Assembly: GCA_023389195.1 (NCBI GenBank) | Contig: JAEWET010000052.1 | Span: 1-64,000, forward strand | Direction: 5' to 3' | Length of the DNA stretch: 64,000 nucleotides | Source of the DNA: Aliihoeflea sp023389195 | GTDB lineage: Bacteria > Pseudomonadota > Alphaproteobacteria > Rhizobiales > Rhizobiaceae | Shown here: positions 19,111-26,367 of the stretch, one piece after another | How positions within the stretch are numbered: position 1 is the first letter of the stretch | Layout: every line of letters starts with the position of its first letter | Notes under the pieces: model-generated | Told to the model about the DNA's origin: nothing | What the model saw: only the letters and a program-made list of their open reading frames with translations | Database searches by the model: none | Made by a program: the position numbers and the translations under genes

Positions 19111-20685
19111 TCAAGTGAAGGCGTCGGGCATGGATTCCTTCTTCTTGGCCATGAAGTCCTTCAGCCCGTCCTCGAGGCCCGGGTCGAGATACGGCGCCTC
19201 GTAGGTGTCGAGCCAGCGGCGGGCGAGATCGTTCGCGCGCTGCGGCGCGGTCTTCTCGCCCTCGGCAAGCCACTGCTCGTAGGAATTGTTGTCGGCGATC
19301 GACGAGCGGTAGAATGCCGTCTGGAAGTTTGCCTGCGTGTGCGAGCAGCCGAGATAGTGGCTGCCGGGGCCGACTTCGCGGATCGCGTCCATCGCCTGCC
19401 CGTTTTCCGACAGGTCGACGCCAGCAGCGAATTTCTGCTGCATGCCGAGCTGGTCGACGTCCATCATGAACTTCTCGTAGCAGGAGGCGAGACCGCCTTC
19501 GAGCCAGCCTGCCGCGTGGAGCACGAAGTTCGTGCCGGCCAGCACCGTCGAGTTCAGCGTGTTGGCGCTTTCATAGGCCGCCTGCGCGTCCGGGACCTTC
19601 GAGGCGCAAAGCGATCCGCCGGTGCGGAACGGCAGGCCGAGGCGGCGCGCGAGCTGGCCCGCACCGTAGGAAACCAGCGTCGGCTCCGGCGTTCCGAAGG
19701 TCGGCGCGCCCGACTGCATGGAGATCGACGAGGCGAACGTCCCGAAGAGCACCGGCGCGCCCGGCCGCACGAGCTGCGTGAAGGAGGCGCCCGCCAGCAC
19801 TTCCGCCAGAACCTGCGTCAGCGTGCCGGCCACCGTCACCGGGCTCATCGCGCCGGCCAGGATGAACGGCGTGATGATCGTCGCCTGGTTGGCGCGCGCA
19901 TAGACCTTGGCCGCGCCCAGCATCGTCTCGTCGAAGACCATCGGCGAGTTGGCGTTGATGAGGTTGATGATCACCGTGTTCTCGTCGACGAATTTGTCGC
20001 CGAACAGGATCTTCGCCATCGCCACCGTGTCTTCCGCACGTTCCGGCGCCGTCACCGACCCCATGAACGGCTTGTCGGAATACTTCATGTGCGAAAACAC
20101 CATGTCGAGGTGCCGCTTGTTGACCGGCACGTCGACCGGCTCGCACACCGTTCCGCCCGAATGGTGGATCGACGGCGCCATGTAGGCGAGCTTCACGAAG
20201 TTGCGGAAATCCTCGATCGTCGCATAGCGGCGGTTGCCGTCGAGATCGCGCACGAAGGGCGGGCCGTAGACGGGTGCGAAGACGGTCGCGTCGCCGCCGA
20301 TCTGGACCGAACGCTCGGGATTGCGCGCATGCTGGGTGAAGACGGACGGCGCGGTCTTCAAAAGTTCGCGGCAGAGCCCCTTCGGGAAATGCACGCGCTC
20401 GCCGCGCACGTCGGCGCCGGCCTGCCGCCAGAGCTCCAGCGCCTCGGCATCGTCGCGGAATTCGATGCCGACCTCTTCGAGAACCGTGTCGGCATTCGCC
20501 TCGATCAGCGCCAGGCCTTCCTCGTTCAGGACCTCATAAAGCGGGATCTGGCGCTTGATATAGGTCAGCGTCTTGCCCGGACCGCCGCCCGAGCGGGCCG
20601 CGCGCCGTGCCGCCGCACCGCCACTGGCTCCGCGTCCGCGCCGTCCGGTTCCCACCTCTTCCGCGTGAGCGAGATTTTCGTCCAT
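19111..20685 (-). CDS. MttB-superfamily (trimethylamine methyltransferase family) corrinoid methyltransferase, non-pyrrolysine
   Basis: 524-aa protein from the ATG at 20685 (a TTG two codons upstream is an alternative), with an Arg/Gly/Ala-rich leader of about 35 residues. The TIM-barrel body matches the MttB family, for example SIHHSGGTVCEPVDVPVNKR and LFGTFASSISMQSGAPTFGT. No in-frame amber codon interrupts it, so it belongs to the non-pyrrolysine branch, where MtgB of Desulfitobacterium is a glycine betaine methyltransferase. Expected reaction: transfer of a methyl group from a quaternary amine to Co(I) corrinoid protein. The corrinoid partner is divergent 267 bp away. Substrate by context: glycine betaine or a relative. 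Family assignment is firm; the substrate is inferred. Confidence 0.9.
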   Translation of the reverse strand: MDENLAHAEEVGTGRRGRGASGGAAARRAARSGGGPGKTLTYIKRQIPLYEVLNEEGLALIEANADTVLEEVGIEFRDDAEALELWRQAGADVRGERVHFPKGLCRELLKTAPSVFTQHARNPERSVQIGGDATVFAPVYGPPFVRDLDGNRRYATIEDFRNFVKLAYMAPSIHHSGGTVCEPVDVPVNKRHLDMVFSHMKYSDKPFMGSVTAPERAEDTVAMAKILFGDKFVDENTVIINLINANSPMVFDETMLGAAKVYARANQATIITPFILAGAMSPVTVAGTLTQVLAEVLAGASFTQLVRPGAPVLFGTFASSISMQSGAPTFGTPEPTLVSYGAGQLARRLGLPFRTGGSLCASKVPDAQAAYESANTLNSTVLAGTNFVLHAAGWLEGGLASCYEKFMMDVDQLGMQQKFAAGVDLSENGQAMDAIREVGPGSHYLGCSHTQANFQTAFYRSSIADNNSYEQWLAEGEKTAPQRANDLARRWLDTYEAPYLDPGLEDGLKDFMAKKKESMPDAFT

Positions 20686-20952
20686 GTCCAAACCCGTCCT
20701 TATTCCGTTCGCCGCCGGTCGCGGCGTTTTCCCGCCAATCTAGTTGAGGCCGCTTTGCGAACGGGCTTGGCCGCGCCAAACCGTGTCGCAAAATCGACAC
20801 GGAATCCTGCATGTTTTCCGGCGAGTTTCACGGTCGTTTTCGTTTCCGCCGACGTCGCATTCCGACTATGGGAAATCGCCGCCGTCAGAATATGAATTGG
20901 GCACGACAAATCAGCGCGGAATGCGCCTGCCAGAGCCTTTCAGGAGTACCCG
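20686..20952. promoter_or_regulatory. Divergent promoter region between methyltransferase and corrinoid protein genes
   Basis: 267-bp intergenic region from which the MttB-family gene (minus) and the corrinoid-protein gene (plus) diverge. It contains a perfect 22-bp inverted repeat (annotated separately). A good ribosome-binding site, CAGGAG, lies at about 20940-20945 for the plus-strand gene. A/T-richer patches occur around 20815-20905, but I cannot assign exact promoters. Confidence 0.55.
20781..20802. promoter_or_regulatory. Perfect inverted repeat, candidate operator
   Basis: Arms CCGTGTCG (20781-20788) and CGACACGG (20795-20802) are exact complements around the 6-bp centre CAAAAT. It lies in the middle of the divergent promoter region of the methyltransferase and corrinoid genes. 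The 11-mer TCGCAAAATCG inside it recurs upstream of the small gene at 30202. A dimeric regulator site is the simplest reading; the regulator is unknown. Confidence 0.5.
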
Positions 20953-21651
<699 letters not shown>

Positions 21652-21655
21652 CATG

Positions 21656-21678
21656 AAAAAGGGCGCCGCGAGGCGCCC
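21656..21678 (-). terminator. Intrinsic terminator after the entericidin-like gene
   Basis: On the minus strand, arms GGGCGCC and GGCGCCC pair around a TCGC loop and are followed by TTTTT, about 30 bases after the stop of the small lipoprotein gene. On the plus strand the same hairpin follows the corrinoid-protein stop but has only two T residues, so termination of that transcript would be weaker. Confidence 0.75.
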
Positions 21679-21706
21679 TTGATCGTTCCGACTCGCGATC
21701 GAGCCC

Positions 21707-21862
21707 TTACTCTGCCGCGCCGGCGACGTTACGGCCTGCCGACTGCGTGGCGTCCACCGTGTTGGCCGCGTCCGCACCGACGCCGCGGATGGTGTTGGCA
21801 CAGCCACTGGCCAGCGCCACGACTGCGAAGACGATGGCGACACGCGAAATTGCCTTGGACAT
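21707..21862 (-). CDS. Entericidin A/B-like small lipoprotein
   Basis: 51-aa protein read on the minus strand, starting MSKAISRVAIVFAVVALASG. A lipoprotein signal peptide ends in the lipobox LASGC (Cys21), followed by ANTIRGVGADAANTVDATQS, the typical entericidin-type GxGxD...G/T pattern. It is likely a small outer-membrane lipoprotein of the envelope stress type. It is encoded antisense between two genes of the demethylation module, only 26 bp from the divergent DUF1638 gene, and has its own intrinsic terminator. Confidence 0.88.
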   Translation of the reverse strand: MSKAISRVAIVFAVVALASGCANTIRGVGADAANTVDATQSAGRNVAGAAE

Positions 21863-21888
21863 TTGATCTGCTCCCGAGATGATAAGGC

Positions 21889-22533
21889 ATGGAAAATCCA
21901 GCTTCCAACCGTGAACGCGCCAACAGCCAAAAGGTTCTCGTCATCGCCTGCGGAATGATCGCGCGCGAGATCATCGCGGTTAAGGATGCGTTGCGGCTCG
22001 ATCATCTGGACCTGACCTGCCTGCCTGCCGAGTTCCACTACCGCCCCGACCGCATCGCCCCCGCGCTCGACATCGCGATCCGAAAGGCCCGCGCCGAAGG
22101 CATCACAAACATCTTCGTCGGCTATGCCGATTGCGGCACCGGCGGGGACATCGACAAGGTCTGTGCGGCACATGGCGTCGCGCGGATCGACGGCCCGCAC
22201 TGCTTCGCCTTCTACCAGGGCCTGCCTGCGTTCGAGGCCGTCACTGACGCCGACATGACCTCCTTCTACATGACCGATTTCCTCTGCCGTCACTTCGACG
22301 CCTTCTTCATGAAGCCGATGGGCCTCGACCGGCATCCCGAACTGATCGCGGATTTCTTCGGCAATTACGAGAAGGTCGTCTATCTGGCGCAAACCGACGA
22401 CCCAGTGCTCGAAGCCGTCGCCATCCGCGCTGCAAAGCTGCTCGGCCTTGGCTATGAGCGACGCTTCACCGGCTATGGCGATCTCACCCCCGCCCTCAAA
22501 AAGGCGCATGAGACGGTCAGTCAAGGCGGCTGA
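21889..22533 (+). CDS. DUF1638 domain-containing protein
   Basis: 214-aa soluble protein with the DUF1638 pattern: KVLVIACGMIAREIIAVKDA at the start, then LPAEFHYRPDRIAPALDIAI, FVGYADCGTGGDIDKVC and a conserved GPHCFAFYQG. Conserved cysteines in IACG, ADCG and GPHC could bind a metal or thiol ligand. DUF1638 genes are repeatedly found beside MttB-family methyltransferases and corrinoid proteins, as here, but the biochemical role is not established. Its start is poorly defined: an AAGG lies only 1-2 bases before the ATG, and only 26 bp separate it from the divergent lipoprotein gene. Confidence 0.88.
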   Translation: MENPASNRERANSQKVLVIACGMIAREIIAVKDALRLDHLDLTCLPAEFHYRPDRIAPALDIAIRKARAEGITNIFVGYADCGTGGDIDKVCAAHGVARIDGPHCFAFYQGLPAFEAVTDADMTSFYMTDFLCRHFDAFFMKPMGLDRHPELIADFFGNYEKVVYLAQTDDPVLEAVAIRAAKLLGLGYERRFTGYGDLTPALKKAHETVSQGG

Positions 22534-22551
22534 CAGCCGATTGGACCGCCC

Positions 22552-23130
22552 ATGCTCCGCCGCCCCGCGCTCGCGCTTCTCGCGCTTTTCTCCTCCATCA
22601 CCGCCTCCCTCGCCACCGGCGAGATCGAGAGCCTGATCACCGACGCCGACCGCGAGCGCCTCGCCTCGTTCGAGCGCGCGAAGGAGCAGGCGCTGGGCGA
22701 GGCCGAGGGCGCGGACAGCCAGACGGCGCTCGCCGCCCTGCGCAAGGCGGCAAACGCCGAGGCCCTGCCCTTTGCCGATTTCGACCTGACCGGTGACTGG
22801 CAGTGCCGCACCCTCAAGGCGGGCGGCCTTGCAAAGCTCGTCGTCTATGGCTGGTTCGATTGCCGCGTCACCGACGACGGCTCCGGCTGGCGGCTGGAAA
22901 AGCTCACCGGCTCGCAGCGCACGGTCGGCCGTTTCTTCACCGAGAGCGACACCCGCCTCACCTATCTCGGCGGCTTCTTCGTCGCAGGCGACGCCGCCCC
23001 CCGATACGGCGCCGGGGTCGAAAGCGACCAGGTCGGCTATGCCGTGCGCACCGGCCCGGAAAGCTGGCAGATCGAGTTTCCGCTGCCGCGCTATGAATCG
23101 ACGTTCGACATTCTCGAATTGAGGCGTTAG
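22552..23130 (+). CDS. DUF4893-like secreted protein
   Basis: 192-aa protein with an N-terminal hydrophobic signal peptide (MLRRPALALLALFSSITASL), so probably periplasmic. The mature part begins with EIESLITDADRERLASFERA. It continues with a beta-rich domain including DLTGDWQCRTLKAGGLAKLV and a C-terminal YESTFDILELRR, matching the DUF4893 family as I recall it. Function unknown. It lies 18 bp after the DUF1638 gene on the same strand; the connection to demethylation is unclear and may be incidental. Confidence 0.8.
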   Translation: MLRRPALALLALFSSITASLATGEIESLITDADRERLASFERAKEQALGEAEGADSQTALAALRKAANAEALPFADFDLTGDWQCRTLKAGGLAKLVVYGWFDCRVTDDGSGWRLEKLTGSQRTVGRFFTESDTRLTYLGGFFVAGDAAPRYGAGVESDQVGYAVRTGPESWQIEFPLPRYESTFDILELRR

Positions 23131-23227
23131 GGCGCAATCCCCGCGCAACAAATCTGTGGCATTGCTATTGTAGTGCATCCATGGCTGCCCATCTTGGCGG
23201 GCGAACGCGAATGATGATCAGGACGAC

Positions 23228-23881
23228 ATGACCGACGAACTCGCCCGTCCAGAAATGCTGCCGGTTCCCGTGCCGGCCATGGCTGCCGGCAAGTCGCGCC
23301 TGTCGCAAATCTTCCGCCGTCTCGCGGCTGAATCGGAGCATTCGGTCTCGATCGCAGAACTGCGCGATGCGATAGGCGACCGTGGCTTCGCCATGCTGCT
23401 CGTCCTTTTCGCCGCGCTCAACCTTCTGCCGCTCCCGCCCGGCTCGACGCTCATCCTCGGCATTCCGCTGATGCTGGTCTCCGCGCAGATGATGCTGGGC
23501 TATCCATCCGCATGGCTTCCGCGCTTCCTCTTGAACAAGTCGATCGGCGCGGATCGCTTCCGCCACGCCGTGACCTACGTCATTCCGCGCCTCGAATGGC
23601 TGGAAAGGCTGGTGCGTCCGCGCCACTGGCCGTTCGAGACGGCCGACGCCGACCGCTATCTCGGCCTTGCGACCTTCGTCCTCGCCGTTGCCGTCTTCCT
23701 GCCCATTCCGCTGGGCAACTGGCTGCCGGCATTTTCGGTCGCGGTCATCGGCCTGGCGCTGTCGGAGCGCGACGGCGTCTTCCTCGCGATCGGCCTCGGC
23801 CTCGGCGCGCTCTCGCTGGCCATCATCGCTGCGGTCGTCGGCGCCGGCGCGTTTCTGGCGAGCGCCATCTTCGGCGTCTGA
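23228..23881 (+). CDS. ExoD-like membrane protein
   Basis: 217-aa protein with a cytoplasmic N-terminus (about 1-55) and four or five hydrophobic segments. Conserved features of the ExoD family are GDRGFAMLLVLFAALNLLPL and PPGSTLILGIPLMLVSAQMM. In Sinorhizobium meliloti ExoD affects exopolysaccharide production and alkali tolerance; the molecular role is unknown. The C-terminal half contains FLPIPLGNWLPAFSVAVIGL. It is preceded by a 97-bp gap. Confidence 0.85.
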   Translation: MTDELARPEMLPVPVPAMAAGKSRLSQIFRRLAAESEHSVSIAELRDAIGDRGFAMLLVLFAALNLLPLPPGSTLILGIPLMLVSAQMMLGYPSAWLPRFLLNKSIGADRFRHAVTYVIPRLEWLERLVRPRHWPFETADADRYLGLATFVLAVAVFLPIPLGNWLPAFSVAVIGLALSERDGVFLAIGLGLGALSLAIIAAVVGAGAFLASAIFGV

Positions 23882-23977
23882 ACGGCGTCGCTTTTGAAGG
23901 CCCGCGCGTCGTCCGGCAACAAGCAGCGGCCATCGCCATGCGGCAATGCTCCGGCAGGTTTATCTCACGGAGCCTTC

Positions 23978-24322
23978 ATGGCCGATCTCATCATCGTCTA
24001 CTGGCGCGACATCCCCGCACAGGTGATCGTGCGCAAAGGGCGGCAAAACGCCAAGCGCGAACTGCCCCTGCGCTTCACCGAGGCGATCGACATGTGCGCG
24101 ATGCGCACTGGCGCCGGCGAGACGGATGCGTATCTTGCCGAGTGGCGCAAGGCCGACCCGGTGCCGGTGGGAGACGACCTCGAGGCCGAGGCCGACAAGG
24201 CGCTGGCTGAATTCGACACCGCCTATGATCGCGAGCGCCTCGTTGCGCTCGTCAAGGCCGGAGGTCGCGAGACCGACCGGGCAACAAGCGGTCGGGAAGA
24301 GAACATGGCGGAGGAGCGCTGA
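23978..24322 (+). CDS. PF13769-type ('virulence factor') small protein of the C1 module
   Basis: 114-aa protein starting MADLIIVYWRDIPAQVIVRK at 23978, with GGAG about 7 bases upstream; the open extension upstream lacks family similarity. The conserved core includes YWRDIPAQV, the RKGRQNAKRELPLRFTEAID block and the WRKADPVPVGDDLEAEAD segment. The family name 'virulence factor' is historical and uninformative. The stop codon is directly followed by the ATG of the methylenetetrahydrofolate reductase gene, so the two are translationally linked. Inference: an accessory subunit or regulator of the C1 transfer enzymes. No cofactor-binding motif is visible. Confidence 0.85.
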   Translation: MADLIIVYWRDIPAQVIVRKGRQNAKRELPLRFTEAIDMCAMRTGAGETDAYLAEWRKADPVPVGDDLEAEADKALAEFDTAYDRERLVALVKAGGRETDRATSGREENMAEER

Positions 24323-25189
24323 ATGACGAAGATTGCCGCATCGATCGAGGTTGCGCCCACGCAAGCCGTCGAATCCCAGGATCTGCCGGGCCTCTTCCCG
24401 GAAGGCTCGCGCGTCTACATCACCGATATCGGCAATGATTCGATCGACACGCTGGTCGCCGCCGTAAAGCGCGTGCGCGATCTCGGCTACCGTCCCGTCC
24501 CCCATTTCGCCTCGCGCCGGCTGACGACCCGCGCCGCGCTCGAAGAGCGCATCCGCCGCTCGGCGCAGGAAGCCGGCATCACCGACGCGCTCGTCATCGG
24601 CGGCGGCCTCGACAGACCGGCCGGCGAGTTCGCCTCGTCGATGGAAGTCCTCGACACCGGCTTCTTCGAAAAATACGGCATCACCCATCTCGGCGTCGCC
24701 GGCCATCCCGAGGGCAGCCCCGATTTCACCGAGGCCCAAGCCATCGAGGCGCTTCGCCAGAAGCAGGATTTCGCCAAGCGCTCCGGCATCGACGTGCGCA
24801 TCGTCACCCAGTTCGGCTTCGATCCGCAGAAATTCATCTCCTGGGCCGAGGGCCTGAAGGCGCAAGGGATCGAGCTTCCCGTCCATCTCGGCGTCGCCGG
24901 CCCGGCCAAGATCACGACGTTGATCAAGTTCGCCGCCATGTGCGGTGTCGGCAACTCGATCTCGTTCCTCAAGAAGAACGCCCTGTCGCTCACCGCGCTC
25001 GCCACCAGCCATTCGCCCGAAGGCATGGTCGGCCCGATCGAGAAACACTGGCAGGCAACGCCCGGCAGCGCCATCGCGCAGATCCACGTCTTCCCCTTCG
25101 GCGGTCTGAAGAAAAGCGCCGAATGGCTCGTCGAGCGCGGTTCGTGGCCGTCGCACACCTCTTCCCACGCCGTCCACGCATCCCGCTAA
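24323..25189 (+). CDS. Methylenetetrahydrofolate reductase family protein
   Basis: 288-aa TIM-barrel flavoprotein of the MetF/MTHFR family, with segments SRVYITDIGNDSIDTLVAAV, PVPHFASRRLTTRAALEERI, VAGHPEGSPDFTEAQAIEAL and VRIVTQFGFDPQKFISWAEG. It interconverts 5-methyl- and 5,10-methylene-tetrahydrofolate. Its place between the small PF13769 gene and the methyltetrahydrofolate:corrinoid methyltransferase suggests it runs in the oxidative direction, turning methyl-THF from demethylation into methylene-THF. It is divergent enough that it may be a catabolic paralogue, not the biosynthetic MetF. The start codon abuts the upstream stop. Confidence 0.88.
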   Translation: MTKIAASIEVAPTQAVESQDLPGLFPEGSRVYITDIGNDSIDTLVAAVKRVRDLGYRPVPHFASRRLTTRAALEERIRRSAQEAGITDALVIGGGLDRPAGEFASSMEVLDTGFFEKYGITHLGVAGHPEGSPDFTEAQAIEALRQKQDFAKRSGIDVRIVTQFGFDPQKFISWAEGLKAQGIELPVHLGVAGPAKITTLIKFAAMCGVGNSISFLKKNALSLTALATSHSPEGMVGPIEKHWQATPGSAIAQIHVFPFGGLKKSAEWLVERGSWPSHTSSHAVHASR

Positions 25190-25212
25190 TCCTCGCGCCC
25201 AAGGACCCGCAA

Positions 25213-26181
25213 ATGACCCGCACGATCGTCGCCTCCGCGACAAGGGAAATCATCATCGGCTTCGATCAGCCCTTCTGCGTGATCGGTGAGCGGATCAACC
25301 CGACCGGCCGCAAGAAGCTTGCCGCCGAAATGGTCGCCGGCAATTTCGACACGGTGACGAAGGACGCGCTAGAACAAGTCGCCGCCGGCGCCACCATGCT
25401 CGACGTCAATGCGGGCGTCACGGCCGTCGATCCGAACGCGACCGAGCCGGCGCTTCTCGTCAAGACGCTGGAGATCGTGCAGAACCTCGTCGACGTGCCG
25501 CTGTCGATCGACAGCTCCGTCTCGGCCGCCATCGAAGCCGCGCTCAAGGTCGCCAAGGGCCGGCCGCTGGTCAATTCGGTCACCGGCGAGGAGGAAAAGC
25601 TCGAGGCCATCCTGCCGCTGGTGAAGAAATACAACGTCCCCGTCGTCGCCATCTCCAATGACGAGACCGGCATCTCCATGGACCCGGACGTGCGCTTCGC
25701 CGTCGCCAAGAAGATCGTCGAGCGCTGCGCCGATTTCGGCATCCCCGCCCATGACGTCGTCGTCGATCCGCTGGTCATGCCGATCGGTGCGCTGGGCGAC
25801 GCCGGCCGCCAGGTCTTCGCGCTCCTGCGGCGTCTGCGCGAGGAACTGAAGGTCAACACGACCTGCGGCCTCTCCAACATCTCCTTCGGCCTGCCGCACC
25901 GCCACGGCATCAATGCCGGCTTCATCCCGATGGTCATCGGCGCAGGCATGACGAGCGCCATCATGAACCCCTGCCGTCCGCAGGAAATGGAAGCCGTCCG
26001 CGCCGCCAACGTCCTCAACGGCACCGACCGCGACTGCACCACCTGGATTCGCACCTACAAGGACTACAAGCCCGCCGAAGGCGGCCACGCCGTCCCCGCC
26101 CCGGTCCCGGTCACCGCGCCGGGCGACAGCAATGGCGGCCGCCGCCGCGGCGGACGCGAAGCGCGGATGGCGCGGGGGTAG
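25213..26181 (+). CDS. Methyltetrahydrofolate:corrinoid methyltransferase (dihydropteroate-synthase-like, MtgA/AcsE type)
   Basis: 322-aa pterin-binding TIM barrel starting MTRTIVASATREIIIGFDQP at 25213. The pterin signature CVIGERINPTGRKKLAAEM and the segment AAGATMLDVNAGVTAVDP are those of methyl-THF:corrinoid methyltransferases and MetH, not of true dihydropteroate synthase. Function: transfers methyl from the corrinoid protein (20953) to tetrahydrofolate. The C-terminal 30 residues are a Pro/Ala/Gly/Arg-rich tail. It lies 23 bp after the MTHFR gene in the same operon. Confidence 0.9.
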   Translation: MTRTIVASATREIIIGFDQPFCVIGERINPTGRKKLAAEMVAGNFDTVTKDALEQVAAGATMLDVNAGVTAVDPNATEPALLVKTLEIVQNLVDVPLSIDSSVSAAIEAALKVAKGRPLVNSVTGEEEKLEAILPLVKKYNVPVVAISNDETGISMDPDVRFAVAKKIVERCADFGIPAHDVVVDPLVMPIGALGDAGRQVFALLRRLREELKVNTTCGLSNISFGLPHRHGINAGFIPMVIGAGMTSAIMNPCRPQEMEAVRAANVLNGTDRDCTTWIRTYKDYKPAEGGHAVPAPVPVTAPGDSNGGRRRGGREARMARG

Positions 26182-26212
26182 GTTCGAGGCTGAGATGACA
26201 CCGCTCCGTCAC

Positions 26213-26326
26213 GCCCCCCTCTGCCCTGCCGGGCATCTCCCCCGCGAGGGGGGAGATCACACGGCTTCGGCGACGAGACTAATCTCCCCCCTTGCGGGGG
26301 AGATGCCCGGCAGGGCAGAGGGGGGC
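26213..26326. repeat. Palindromic intergenic element, family B
   Basis: Near-perfect inverted arms of about 46 bp: 26213-26258 (GCCCCCCTCTGCCCTGCCGG...) and 26281-26326 (...CCGGCAGGGCAGAGGGGGGC), with about 20 bp between them. RNA from either strand would fold into a very stable hairpin. It lies between two genes of the same operon, the methyltransferase and the reductive activase, and is unlike families A, C, D and E in sequence. Confidence 0.92.
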
Positions 26327-26367
26327 AACGTCGAGCGCTTCCGTTTGCCGCATATGGAACAATCAGG

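Noticed and set aside
19111..20685. Possible pyrrolysine-containing trimethylamine methyltransferase
   Set aside because: The family resemblance to MttB is real, but no in-frame TAG is read through, and the protein is open over its whole length, so it is of the non-pyrrolysine type.
20686..20952. Cobalamin riboswitch upstream of corrinoid-dependent genes
   Set aside because: I looked for a B12-box-like element and the surrounding helices in this and the other leader regions and saw no convincing match.
23978..24322. A true virulence function for the 'virulence factor' family protein
   Set aside because: The name is an inherited family label; its direct coupling to C1 metabolic genes gives a better guide to role, and nothing in the sequence suggests secretion or host interaction.
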